31,027 nucleotides of DNA from DAOTXN01 sp034435435 (GTDB lineage Bacteria; Chloroflexota; Anaerolineae; S140-20). Position 1 is the stretch's first letter; the number at the start of each line of letters is the position of its first letter. The stretch covers positions 1-31,027 of the forward strand of contig DAOTXN010000092.1 in NCBI GenBank assembly GCA_034435435.1, given 5' to 3'. Below the pieces are notes generated by a model. That model was not told where the DNA came from. It saw nothing but the letters and a program-made list of their open reading frames with translations, and did not search any database. The position numbers and the translations under genes are program-made. Positions 14,788 through 22,261 of the stretch are shown here, piece by piece.

Positions 14788-15315
14788 TCATCGCATCCGC
14801 ACGATGGTGCAGCCATACGGCTGCGTCTGCGCTGCCGGCGGCGTCTGGCCTGCCAGCAACGCCTCCAATGCCTGATCCACGTAATTCACCGTCGCCTGGC
14901 GCTGGCGAAAGGTGCGGTCGTCCACCGCGCCCGCGTAGGCCAGCCGCCCCTCGGCGTCCACGATGAACACGTGTGGCGTGGTCTGTGCGCCGAAATAATC
15001 GGCGATGGCGCAGCCGGCGTCGCGCAGCACCGGAAAACGCACACCCCGCTCTGCCATCACGCGGACAATCTCCTCCAGTCCGTAATGGACGTTCGAGTCA
15101 ATCCCCAGCACCACCACACGCCCGTCGGGATAGCGGTCCAACAAGCCGTTGAAATATGGGTCGTACTCTCGCGCCACCGGGCACTCGGCCGACCAAAAGG
15201 TCAGCACCACCATCGCGCCGCGATACTGCGACAGACGGTGTATCTGATTGCTCGTGTCCGCCAATTCGAGGTCCGCGACGGATTGTCTCACCTCAACTTG
15301 CTGCTTTTCTTCCAT
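14788..15315 (-). CDS. redoxin / TlpA-like thioredoxin-fold protein
   Basis: A 175-residue AhpC/TSA-redoxin family protein without a signal peptide. After FTFW-like strand VVLTFWSAECPVAREYDPYF (37-56) it has Cys45 followed by P-V-A-R-E, so the usual resolving Cys three residues on is replaced by Ala48; another Cys (about 102, in RDAGCAIADYFG) could resolve. TTPHVFIVD supplies the cis-proline and following strand. It likely acts as a cytosolic thiol peroxidase or reductant. AGGAG precedes the ATG at 15315. It is transcribed convergently with DUF1786 and divergently from the Trm112-like gene. Confidence 0.82.
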   Translation of the reverse strand: MEEKQQVEVRQSVADLELADTSNQIHRLSQYRGAMVVLTFWSAECPVAREYDPYFNGLLDRYPDGRVVVLGIDSNVHYGLEEIVRVMAERGVRFPVLRDAGCAIADYFGAQTTPHVFIVDAEGRLAYAGAVDDRTFRQRQATVNYVDQALEALLAGQTPPAAQTQPYGCTIVRMR

Positions 15316-15378
15316 TCTTGACTCCTGTGTGTGGATTGCCTGGAATTATAACACCCGTCTCCCTGTCTCACAATCCGA

Positions 15379-15407
15379 TTGGAGCGTGGGATATTTTATG
15401 GTATACT
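15379..15407 (+). promoter_or_regulatory. promoter of the Trm112-like operon
   Basis: TTGGAG (15379-15384), 17 bases, then TATACT (15402-15407) with the extended TG at 15399-15400. It lies 33 bases before the start codon and an AAGGAGA ribosome binding site (15426-15432). Confidence 0.65.
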
Positions 15408-15439
15408 GTCGCTCGAAAATCAAAAAAGGAGAAAACGCG

Positions 15440-15685
15440 ATGATAAGCGCCGATTTGCTGGAAATTCTCCGTTGTCCCGTCTGCGTGAGCGGACCCACCC
15501 GCCGCCCCGGCGACGACCCCGGCCGGCTGGAGCTGGTCAAAGAGACCTGGCTGGTGTGCACCGAGGATGGCTGCGGGCACAAATACCCCATCCGCGACGA
15601 CATCCCGGTGATGCTGATTGACGAAGGGGTCAAATGGATCAACGTGGCCGCAGCCGACCTGCCGGTTCCGCCGCCGCACGAGTGA
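15440..15685 (+). CDS. Trm112-like zinc-ribbon protein
   Basis: An 81-residue protein of the Trm112/UPF0434 (YcaR) type: LLEILRCPVC (6-15) with Cys12/Cys15, LVCTEDGCGHKYPIRDDIPVML with Cys40/Cys45, giving a four-cysteine zinc site, and the characteristic Y-P-I-R-D-x-I-P-V-M strand. In eukaryotes and archaea Trm112 activates methyltransferases; bacterial relatives are uncharacterised small proteins. It is the first gene of a tight operon: its TGA overlaps the GTG of the next gene. AAGGAGA is well placed eight bases before the ATG. Confidence 0.87.
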   Translation: MISADLLEILRCPVCVSGPTRRPGDDPGRLELVKETWLVCTEDGCGHKYPIRDDIPVMLIDEGVKWINVAAADLPVPPPHE

Positions 15686-15921
15686 GCGCCTGGTTCAAGT
15701 GGGGCGTTCGGATTTTTGTCATCCTGGCCCTGGTGATGCTCGTGGCCGGATTGGTCGTGTTGGCGTTGCCCGACGAGGTAGAGGGGCAACAATTGATCCA
15801 GTTGGACGACACGCATAGCGTGCGGGTGGCCGACGTCGTCGGCGCGGCGATGGCGGCGGGGGGGGCGCTGCTGGCCTGGGTCACCGTTTTGGCCTGGCAG
15901 CGCAAAACTGTCCGGGGATGA
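15682..15921 (+). CDS. small two-helix membrane protein
   Basis: About 79 residues with two membrane helices (about residues 8-28 and 53-73) and a short loop containing LIQLDDTHSVRVADVV between them. The GTG at 15682 was chosen because it overlaps the previous stop (GTGA), and because starting upstream would read the Trm112-like gene in another frame. No recognisable family. Its own TGA overlaps the following ATG by four bases, so the three genes are translationally coupled. Confidence 0.65.
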   Translation: MSAWFKWGVRIFVILALVMLVAGLVVLALPDEVEGQQLIQLDDTHSVRVADVVGAAMAAGGALLAWVTVLAWQRKTVRG

Positions 15922-16379
15922 GCGCGGGCGGCACGTACGCGCTGCTGTTGCGCATGGACGCTCCGCAGACGGTCCGCGTCGGGGCGCTGGGGACGTTCGA
16001 GTTCCCGTCCGGCTGGTACCTGTACGTCGGCAGCGCCCACGGCCCAGGGGGGCTGGCGGCGCGGACGGCCTACCACCAGCGCACGGACAAGAAGCGGTTT
16101 CACTGGCACATTGACTACTTGCGGGCCGTGGCGGCGCTGGCCGAGGTGTGGAGCCACGCCGACCCGGAGCGACTGGAATGCGCCTGGGCTGCCGCTGCTG
16201 CCGCGCTGCCGGGCGCGACCATCGTCGCTCCCCGCTTTGGCGCGTCGGACTGTCGGTGTCCGAGCCACCTCTTTTACTTCACTGGCCAGCCAGAACGGGT
16301 AGAGTTTGAGCGGCTGATCAATAGCAGGTTTGCAACGACCGGGTCCGGCGACTTTTTCGACAGGATTTACAAGATTTAA
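15918..16379 (+). CDS. DUF123 (GIY-YIG superfamily) protein
   Basis: A 153-residue DUF123 protein. The GIY-YIG-like strand pair appears as TYALLLRM (6-13) and GWYLYVGSAHG (32-42), followed by HWHIDYL (62-68) and a CRCPSHLFYF block with paired cysteines near residue 115. GIY-YIG proteins are nucleases; DUF123 members are small, often fused to endonuclease III in archaea, and their activity is not established. The last nine residues (DFFDRIYKI) are encoded by a dispersed repeat (16352-16425), so the original C-terminus has probably been replaced. Confidence 0.82.
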   Translation: MSAGGTYALLLRMDAPQTVRVGALGTFEFPSGWYLYVGSAHGPGGLAARTAYHQRTDKKRFHWHIDYLRAVAALAEVWSHADPERLECAWAAAAAALPGATIVAPRFGASDCRCPSHLFYFTGQPERVEFERLINSRFATTGSGDFFDRIYKI

Positions 16380-16425
16380 CAGGATTTCAAGTCGTTTTAT
16401 CCTGTTGATTCTGTGAATCCTGTCC
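16352..16425. repeat. ACAGGATTTACA...ATCCTGT inverted repeat
   Basis: CGACAGGATTTACAAGATTT and an adjoining AACAGGAT face ATCCTGTTGATTCTGTGAAT and CCTGTC, making an imperfect hairpin of about 25 bp with a short loop. It is a widespread bacterial dispersed repeat. The left arm lies within the DUF123 coding sequence and its stop codon; the right arm is in the space before the HEAT-repeat gene. Confidence 0.7.
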
Positions 16426-16478
16426 AGTTTGAGAGCAAGTTGAGCAGTACACGGGTTGGAAAGCGAGCGGGTCGAGAG

Positions 16479-17069
16479 ATGAACGAGCAGACGTTAGACG
16501 AGTTGGTGAATGTGTTGTTAGACGCGAGCATTGACGACGAGCAGCGCGAAACCGCCGCCCTGGCTCTCGCCAGGCGCGGCGATGGCGCTCTGGCGCGGCT
16601 GCGCGACGCGATCCAATCCACCGACGCCGATTCCCGCTGGTGGGCCGCCCGCGCGCTGGCCGCTCTGGGCGGCGCTCAAGCTGTTTCCCTGCTGATCGAA
16701 ACTCTCTCCGACTCCGCCCCCGACGTGCGAGCCTGCGCCGCATTGGGGCTGGGCGCGCTGGCTGCGCCCGAGGCTGCCGCCGCCCTAACTCGCCTATTGG
16801 CCGACGAGAGCGCCTACATTGGGCGCATCGCCGGCAACGCCCTCATTCAAATCGGCCAGTCCGCCGTCCCCGCGCTACTCGAGGCGCTCAAAAGCGAGTC
16901 GGCGGCGGCGCGCGGCGGCGCGGCGCGCGCGCTGGTTCCTCTCAAAGCCCACGATGCCATCCCCGCCCTGTTCGCCGCCCTGGACGACGACAGCGCCCTG
17001 GCGACCTATTACGCCGAAGAGGCGCTGGAGCGCATGGGGGTAGGAATGGTGTTGGTCAAGCCTGTTTAG
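16479..17069 (+). CDS. HEAT-repeat protein
   Basis: A 196-residue all-helical repeat protein. At least five HEAT/PBS-lyase-type units can be counted, for example DDEQRETAALALARRGDGAL, SRWWAARALAALGGAQAVSLL, PDVRACAALGLGALAAPEAA, AYIGRIAGNALIQIGQSAVP and AAARGGAARALVPLKAHDAIP. Such proteins are scaffolds for protein-protein contacts or phycobilin-lyase relatives; nothing here indicates an enzyme. The start at 16479 was chosen because upstream codons come from the mini-repeat spacer; GAG at 16475 is a weak ribosome binding site. It ends 16 bases before the convergent ABC ATPase gene stop. Confidence 0.82.
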   Translation: MNEQTLDELVNVLLDASIDDEQRETAALALARRGDGALARLRDAIQSTDADSRWWAARALAALGGAQAVSLLIETLSDSAPDVRACAALGLGALAAPEAAAALTRLLADESAYIGRIAGNALIQIGQSAVPALLEALKSESAAARGGAARALVPLKAHDAIPALFAALDDDSALATYYAEEALERMGVGMVLVKPV

Positions 17070-17085
17070 ACCGACTCGATAGAGA

Positions 17086-18060
17086 TCAGCCTTGATCGAG
17101 CAGATAACAAGACGCCCAATGGTCCGGCGCAACCCGGACCATCGGCGGTTTGGCTGCGGCGCAGGTTGCCATTCGGCGCTGGCAGCGCGGCTCGAAACGA
17201 CAGCCCGGCGGCAGGTCGTCCAGGCGGGGCGGATTGCCGGGGATCGAGGCCAGCGGCGCGCCGGGCCGCTGGATGTCGGGAAATGCCTGTAGCAAACGCT
17301 GCGTGTAGGGGTGCTGCGGGTGGTTAAAAATAGCGTCGCAACTGGCGTGCTCGGCCACTACTCCCCCGTACATCACCACCACCTCGTCGCACACTTCGGC
17401 CACCAGCCCCAGGTCGTGGGTGACAAAGATGACCGCCAGGTTGAGCTCCTGCTGGAGGCGCTGCAACAGCTCCAAAATCTGCGCCTGGATCATCACGTCC
17501 AGCGCGGTGGTCGGCTCGTCGGCGATGAGCACGCGCGGGTTGCAGGCCAGGGCCATGGCAATGACGGCCCGCTGGCGCATGCCGCCGCTATATTGGTGAG
17601 GGTACTGGCGGCCCCGGTCGGGGGGGATGCCCACCAGCCGCAGCAGCTCGCCGGCCTGCTCGCGGGCGGCGCGGGGATGGCTCGCAGCGCCATGCAGGCT
17701 CAATACTTCGACGATTTGACTCTCGACCGTGCGCACCGGGTTGAGCGCGTTCATCGCTCCTTGAAACACCATAGCCATCTTGCGCCAGCGCACCCGACGC
17801 ATGTGAGCCTCGCTGTGTTGCAGCAAGTCCTGCCCATCGAACAGCACGCGCCCCTCCACGATGCGCCCCTCTGCCGGCAGCAAGCGCAGCAAACTGAGCA
17901 TCACGGTCGTCTTGCCACAACCGCTCTCGCCCACCAATCCCAACGAGCGCCCATGAGCCAGGCGAAAGCTCACATCCGTGACCGCGTGCAGCGCCGTCCC
18001 ATCGCCCGTCAAATAATCCACCGAAAGATTCTGCACGTCCAACAGCATCGAATTCGTCAT
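17086..18060 (-). CDS. Opp/Dpp-type ABC transporter ATP-binding protein (OppD-like)
   Basis: A 324-residue ATPase powering import by the adjacent permeases. Walker A GESGCGKT (44-51), Q-loop MVFQGAMNALNP (97-108), signature YSGGMRQR (157-164), Walker B VLIADEPTTALD (177-188) and H-loop His215 are intact. The C-terminal oligopeptide-transporter extension has HPYTQRLLQAFPD and CRFEPRCQRRMATC, the cysteine cluster that binds an Fe-S centre in some DppD proteins. GGGAGA precedes the ATG and is supplied by a tandem repeat. The start overlaps the OppC-type stop by four bases. No OppF-like second ATPase follows; the next gene is convergent. Confidence 0.93.
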   Translation of the reverse strand: MTNSMLLDVQNLSVDYLTGDGTALHAVTDVSFRLAHGRSLGLVGESGCGKTTVMLSLLRLLPAEGRIVEGRVLFDGQDLLQHSEAHMRRVRWRKMAMVFQGAMNALNPVRTVESQIVEVLSLHGAASHPRAAREQAGELLRLVGIPPDRGRQYPHQYSGGMRQRAVIAMALACNPRVLIADEPTTALDVMIQAQILELLQRLQQELNLAVIFVTHDLGLVAEVCDEVVVMYGGVVAEHASCDAIFNHPQHPYTQRLLQAFPDIQRPGAPLASIPGNPPRLDDLPPGCRFEPRCQRRMATCAAAKPPMVRVAPDHWASCYLLDQG

Positions 18061-18998
18061 TCGTCTCCCACTGAGGTCGTTCGTCCCCCACTGGGGTCGT
18101 TGGTCCTTCGTCGAATCGCCACCATACGGCGTGGGTCGAACAGATGATGCGTGCGCAAACGCGGGTTGATGATCTCTTCCAGCGTATTGCCCAAGAAAAT
18201 CAGCCCTAGCGTCACCCACACGATGCCCAGGCCCGGCGGCAACAAATACCACCACGCGCCGCGACTGATGGCCCCGCGCTCGAAGGCAAAGTTGAGCATC
18301 GAGCCCCAACTGACCAGCAGCGGGTCGCCCAGTCCCAGAAAGCTCAAGGACGACTCGGCCAGGATGGAGGCCGAGATGTCGAGCACGGCCTGGGCCAACA
18401 CCAGCGGCACCACCTGGGGGAAAATGTGACGCAGGATGATCCGCGTCCCCGACGCGCCGAGGGCCCTGGCCCGCAGCACGTACTGGCGCTCCTTGATGGA
18501 CAACACCTGCGAGCGCACCAGTCGCGCCGTGTAGGTCCAGCCCAACACTCCGATAACCAGGACGATTTTCCACAACCCGCGCCCCCACACGGCGATGAGC
18601 ACCAGCATGAGCGGCAGGTCGGGGATGACCATGAGCGAGTCGGTGAAGCGCATGAGCACGTTGCCGATGCGACCGCCAAAGTAACCGGCGACCATGCCCA
18701 CGGTCGTGCCGATAAACATGGACATCAGCGAGGCGGCCAGGCCCACGGTGAGCGAGACGCGGGCGCCGTAGAGCAGCAGGCTGAGTACGTCGCGCCCGGC
18801 GTCGTCCTGGCCTAACACATGTTGGGCGCTGGGCGGGGCCATGACGTCCTCGGGCTGCACGGTGACATGGGCGTAGGGGTCGTAGGGGGCCAGCGCCGGG
18901 GCCAGTATGGCCGCCGTCGCGGCCAGCACGAGCATCACCGCTCCTAGGAGGCCCAGCGGACGGCGTAAAAATGTGCGCCAGACAGAAGAGACGTTCAT
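18057..18998 (-). CDS. ABC transporter permease (OppC/DppC-like)
   Basis: A 313-residue inner-membrane permease: N-terminal helix, GQDDAGRDVLSLLLYGARVSL (the family's G-T-D-x-x-G-R-D-x-x-S entry, about 64-84), the coupling helix ARALGASGTRIILRHIFPQ (about 187-205) that docks with the ATPase, and SFLGLGDPLLVSWGSML near the last helices. It pairs with the OppB-like permease upstream. GGGAGTACAG precedes the start. The C-terminal tail, about 15 residues, is encoded by a tandem 20-bp repeat. Confidence 0.93.
   Translation of the reverse strand: MNVSSVWRTFLRRPLGLLGAVMLVLAATAAILAPALAPYDPYAHVTVQPEDVMAPPSAQHVLGQDDAGRDVLSLLLYGARVSLTVGLAASLMSMFIGTTVGMVAGYFGGRIGNVLMRFTDSLMVIPDLPLMLVLIAVWGRGLWKIVLVIGVLGWTYTARLVRSQVLSIKERQYVLRARALGASGTRIILRHIFPQVVPLVLAQAVLDISASILAESSLSFLGLGDPLLVSWGSMLNFAFERGAISRGAWWYLLPPGLGIVWVTLGLIFLGNTLEEIINPRLRTHHLFDPRRMVAIRRRTNDPSGGRTTSVGDE
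18060..18113. repeat. 20-bp tandem repeat at the OppC/OppD-like junction
   Basis: TTCGTCTCCCACTGAGGTCG (18060-18079) and TTCGTCCCCCACTGGGGTCG (18080-18099) differ at two positions, followed by partial TTCGTCG units. On the minus strand it encodes the permease tail (DPSGGRTTSVGDE) and contributes the GGGAGACGA ribosome binding site of the ATPase gene, so it has shaped both genes. Confidence 0.65.
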
Positions 18999-19014
18999 CT
19001 GTACTCCCGTATGG

Positions 19015-20217
19015 TCAATCCGGCTTGACCCGTGGGTCGAGCACCGAATACAACAGATCGGCCACCAAGTTCGCCAGGATCACGCTGACGGCCAGCAGCA
19101 GGAATGCGCCCTGCAGCACGGGATAGTCGCGCTTGGTCACAGCGTCGTAGATCAACCGGCCGATGCCGGGCCACGAAAAGACCGTCTCGACCTGGATGGC
19201 CCCGCCCACGGTGTAGCCCAGCGTCAGCGCGATGATGGTCACCAGCGGCGGCGCAGCGTTCTTGAGGGCGTGGTTCTTGATGATCCGCCAGGTGTTCAAG
19301 CCCTTGGCTTTGGCGACCAGGATATAATCTTCAGAGAATACCTCCAGCACGGCGCTGCGCATGATCAGCATATACTCGCCCATGTAGACGATGGCCATGG
19401 TGAGGGTGGGCAGGATGAGATGTTTTCCCACGTCCAGCCAGTATTCCAATGGGTTGGCGTGGTGCAGGCCAGCGGTGACCATGCCGCCGATGGGCAGCCG
19501 GCCACGGGCCAGGATGAGCAAAATCAGCCCCAGCCAAAAGGTAGGCAAGGCCCAACTGATCAACCCCACGGTCAGCAGGCCGGCGTCCAGATGTGTGCCC
19601 CGCCGCCAGGCGGCCAACAGTCCCAGGGTGCAGCCTACGATGATGGCGATAATTTCGCCGCCCACCAGCAGGAGCACTGTGCGGCCCACGCGTTCGGTCA
19701 GCAGGTCGGCCACGTCGCGCCGCAGCGAAAACGAGACGCCCATATCCCCCTTGAGCAAGTTGCGCAGATAGGCAAAGAACTGGCTATCCAGGAGGTTGAT
19801 GTGCACCCGGCCCTGGTCGGCGAGTAGCCAGCCCTGGGCGGCGATGCGACCTTGGGCGTTGTATTGCAGGACCTCGACCCACTCTCCGTCGGCGCTGCGG
19901 CCCAGGTAATCTAGCCGCTCGCCCTGCGCGGCCTGGCCGACCGGCTCGCTGTCTGTCGTTGGTTCGGCCAGCAGGTCGATTTGGGCGGCCCGCACTTCCA
20001 CCTGGCTGCCCTGGGTGTTGAGCCAGGTGGGTTTGTCCAGGCCAAAGTCGCGCCGGATGCGCTCCTGGGCCTGCCGGCCCAGCCGGGGATCGCGCACCAG
20101 CAGCTTGGCCGGGTCGCCGGGCAGCACGCGAAAGAGCATAAAGTTGAACACCAGCATGGCGGCCAGGGTGAGCAGGGCAAATCCGATTTTGCGGAGTAGA
20201 TAGTCGCGGCGGTCCAT
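19015..20217 (-). CDS. ABC transporter permease (OppB/DppB-like) with an inserted SH3b domain
   Basis: A 400-residue permease; typical OppB/DppB proteins are about 305-340. Residues 1-67 are normal: first membrane helix, FRVLPGDPAKLL and RRDFGLDKPTW. Residues about 69-142 form an extra bacterial SH3 domain (VEVRAAQIDLLAEPTTDSEPVG, then GERLDYLGRSADGEWVEVL and AQGWLLAD). The permease resumes at FFAYLRNLLKGDMGVSF and continues with five more helices, the coupling helix AKAKGLNTWRIIKNHALKNA and a final LLYSVLDPRVK. The insertion lies in the extracytoplasmic loop between helices 1 and 2, next to where the binding protein docks. The reading frame is clean and the neighbours are normal, so this is a real fusion, not an assembly error that I can see. 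Confidence 0.92.
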   Translation of the reverse strand: MDRRDYLLRKIGFALLTLAAMLVFNFMLFRVLPGDPAKLLVRDPRLGRQAQERIRRDFGLDKPTWLNTQGSQVEVRAAQIDLLAEPTTDSEPVGQAAQGERLDYLGRSADGEWVEVLQYNAQGRIAAQGWLLADQGRVHINLLDSQFFAYLRNLLKGDMGVSFSLRRDVADLLTERVGRTVLLLVGGEIIAIIVGCTLGLLAAWRRGTHLDAGLLTVGLISWALPTFWLGLILLILARGRLPIGGMVTAGLHHANPLEYWLDVGKHLILPTLTMAIVYMGEYMLIMRSAVLEVFSEDYILVAKAKGLNTWRIIKNHALKNAAPPLVTIIALTLGYTVGGAIQVETVFSWPGIGRLIYDAVTKRDYPVLQGAFLLLAVSVILANLVADLLYSVLDPRVKPD

Positions 20218-20256
20218 GCGGCCTCAGCATAACTGATTCTTGGTGCAAAATGTTGC

Positions 20257-20304
20257 CGGAGGCCTGGCTTTAGCCGGGAAATCCCCGCTCAAGCGGGGCC
20301 TCCG
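20257..20304. repeat. cloverleaf-like GGCCTGGCTTTAGCCGGG element
   Basis: An outer stem CGGAGGCC (20257-20264) with GGCCTCCG (20297-20304) encloses two small hairpins, CTGGCT-TTA-GCCGG and CCCCGC-TCAA-GCGGGG. It lies in the 157-base gap between the binding-protein and permease genes, where stem-loops often set the ratio of binding protein to permease. The form also matches a common dispersed repeat. Confidence 0.55.
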
Positions 20305-20329
20305 CCCTGTTTTGCGCCGAAAACTAATG

Positions 20330-20367
20330 ACCCTCCCACAGGTCGCGGCAGTGACCTGCGGGAGGGT
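20330..20367. terminator. 15-bp hairpin after the binding-protein gene
   Basis: ACCCTCCCACAGGTC (20330-20344) faces GACCTGCGGGAGGGT (20353-20367), complementary except one A-G position, with an 8-base loop. It lies eight bases past the stop of the substrate-binding protein gene on the minus strand. No T-run follows, so it may act as a partial terminator or mRNA stabiliser that leaves less transcript for the permease genes. Confidence 0.55.
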
Positions 20368-20374
20368 GGGGATG

Positions 20375-22045
20375 TCAGGGTACGGGCTGCACTTGGAGCA
20401 GTGAGTTCTTCCACAAAATGTCTTCCTGCTCCAAAAAGCCGCTAAAGCGGTCGTTGCGATACGCGCCGACGTAATTCTCGTAAACCAGCACGATGTAGGG
20501 CCGCTGGTCAAACAGATATTGCTCCATCTCGTGGATCAGCGCCACCCGTTTGGCGTGGTCGGTCTCGCTGGCCTGCGCGGCATACAGGCGCTCAAATTCG
20601 GGGTCGCAAAAGCCGCTATCGCTCCAACCCCCTTCTTCGCGCTGGTCGCAGGTAAAGACCGACATGATAAAGTCCGGGTCGGGGTCCTCGCTCCAGCCCC
20701 AGTAGATCAGGTCAAAGTCAAAGTCGGGATACAGGGCCACCAGGCTGTCGGTGTCCATAATGGTGGGCGGGGCGTTGATGCCGATCTGCCGCAGGCCGTT
20801 AGAGATGATCTCCAGCGTGCGGGCCTGGGTGGGGCCTTCTTCGGCGTACAGGCGCAGGTTCATGGTGTCGCCGTCGGGGGTCTCGCGCACCCCGTCGCCA
20901 TTGGCGTCCACGTAACCAGCCTCTTCCAGCAGACGGCTGCCCTCCACGGGATCGTAGGGGATGTCCTGGATTTCCGGGTTCTGCCACTCGCCCATCGAAG
21001 ACGGGATGACCCCCACGCCCGGCTCGGCGTGGCCCAGCCACACGGCGTTGACGATTTGCTGTTTATCCATGGCGTAAGCAATCGCCAGGCGCACGGTGGG
21101 GTCGTTGAGCCAGGCCGGCTGGCTGCCGTTCTCGTGCGAGTTGATGATCAGCTCGTCAATCGAATGGGAGGGGGTCTCGACGAGGGTGATAGTGTCGTAC
21201 TTGATCAGCACGTCCACCGCCGTCGGGGGGACAGGCGAGAGCACATCCACCTCGCCGGCGATGAGGGCCTGCACGGCGGCGTCCATGTTGGCGTATTGCT
21301 GGTAAATCATGCGCTCGAAATGCAGCGGCCCGGCCCAATAGTCGGGCACGGCTTCCAATTCGAGCATTTCGTCGGGCACAAACTCGACCACCTTGAGCGG
21401 GCCGGTGCCGATGCTCAGGGGATCGCCCTCTTCCATGATTTGCTCGTCCGTCATGTCTTGCCATACGTGGGGGGGCATCATCCACACAAAGATGAGCAGT
21501 TCGGTGGTCAGGTTGCCCACGGGTGCGTCCAGGCGCAGCTCTAGCGTGGTGGAGTCTAGCGCGACCGCTTCTTCGAGGTGCGTCAGATAGCCGACCATTG
21601 TGGGGATCTCGTTCTCGACGATCCAGTTCAGCGTCCAGGCGGCGGCCTGGGCGTCAAAGGGGGCGCCGTCGTGAAACGTGACACCCTCTCGAATCTTGAA
21701 GGTCCACGTGAGGCCGTCGGCGGAGGTTTCAAAACTTTCAGCCAGGCCGGGGCGGTACTCGTCCCAGTTGGACCATTCCCACAGCGTGTCGTAGGTCAGG
21801 TCGTGCAGGGTATAGCTGTACCAACTGGCGCCAACGTTGAGCGTGTCCACGATAAAATCGGTGCCCACGCGCAATGTGACCGGCTCTTTCTTCTCGGGGG
21901 GAGCGTCGGTCGGAGCGGTGGGTTGTTCGCCGGGGACGGCGGCCTGGGTTGTGGGAGTTGGCTTGGATTCGGCTTTACAGGCGCTTAACACGAGTGCGGA
22001 AAGGATAGTGACTGTCAATAGGGTGTACAACCGGGAGCGGTTCAT
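20375..22045 (-). CDS. ABC transporter substrate-binding lipoprotein, family 5
   Basis: A 556-residue peptide/opine/nickel-type (SBP_bac_5) binding protein. A lipoprotein signal ends in LSAC with lipidated Cys23, followed by a Pro/Thr-rich tether to about residue 50. Domain motifs include PGLAESFETSADGLTWTFKIREGVTFHDGAPF (family signature), STTLELRLDAP, LAIAYAMDKQQIVNAVWLGHAEPGVGVIP, LLEEAGYVDANGDG and GWSEDPDPDFIMSVFTC. The ligand cannot be read from sequence; family members take peptides, opines, sugars or nickel. AAGGAGGAG precedes the ATG, a very strong ribosome binding site, as expected for the most abundant component. First gene of the transporter operon. Confidence 0.93.
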   Translation of the reverse strand: MNRSRLYTLLTVTILSALVLSACKAESKPTPTTQAAVPGEQPTAPTDAPPEKKEPVTLRVGTDFIVDTLNVGASWYSYTLHDLTYDTLWEWSNWDEYRPGLAESFETSADGLTWTFKIREGVTFHDGAPFDAQAAAWTLNWIVENEIPTMVGYLTHLEEAVALDSTTLELRLDAPVGNLTTELLIFVWMMPPHVWQDMTDEQIMEEGDPLSIGTGPLKVVEFVPDEMLELEAVPDYWAGPLHFERMIYQQYANMDAAVQALIAGEVDVLSPVPPTAVDVLIKYDTITLVETPSHSIDELIINSHENGSQPAWLNDPTVRLAIAYAMDKQQIVNAVWLGHAEPGVGVIPSSMGEWQNPEIQDIPYDPVEGSRLLEEAGYVDANGDGVRETPDGDTMNLRLYAEEGPTQARTLEIISNGLRQIGINAPPTIMDTDSLVALYPDFDFDLIYWGWSEDPDPDFIMSVFTCDQREEGGWSDSGFCDPEFERLYAAQASETDHAKRVALIHEMEQYLFDQRPYIVLVYENYVGAYRNDRFSGFLEQEDILWKNSLLQVQPVP

Positions 22046-22097
22046 CGAGTTCTCCTCCTTTTGGGTGCATGATGCCGGCAGCCTGACCGGCGACTCT

Positions 22098-22218
22098 TTA
22101 AAGCCCCGCGATCATTTTCCGTTGGAGCGTTTTAAAACCAATCTGCTCATAAAACCGGCGGACAGGCTCGTTAAACTCCCACACCCCCAGTCTCATCTCA
22201 GTTGCGCCCAGCGTTCCG
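22098..22218 (-). pseudogene. C-terminal fragment of a GNAT acetyltransferase
   Basis: Translated leftwards, the segment ending at the stop 22098-22100 gives TEMRLGVWEFNEPVRRFYEQ and continues IGFKTLQRKM: the terminal strand, the N-x-P/A-x-x-x-Y-x-x-x-G-F helix and last strand of GNAT acetyltransferases. The frame upstream of about 22218 shows no family sequence and no start with a ribosome binding site, so most of the gene is gone. It fills most of the gap before the binding-protein gene. Confidence 0.6.
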
Positions 22219-22261
22219 CCAGAAGGTGAGTCTATGCATCGTACAGAAATATATCCTCTTA

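Noticed and set aside
18060..18113. CRISPR-like repeat array
   Set aside because: The repeats are 20-bp direct tandems without unique spacers, within coding sequence; no cas genes are present anywhere in the window.
17086..18588. A 500-codon version of the ABC ATPase extending into the upstream permease gene
   Set aside because: The added N-terminal part is out-of-frame permease sequence. The ATG at 18060 has a good ribosome binding site and gives a normal-length ATPase.
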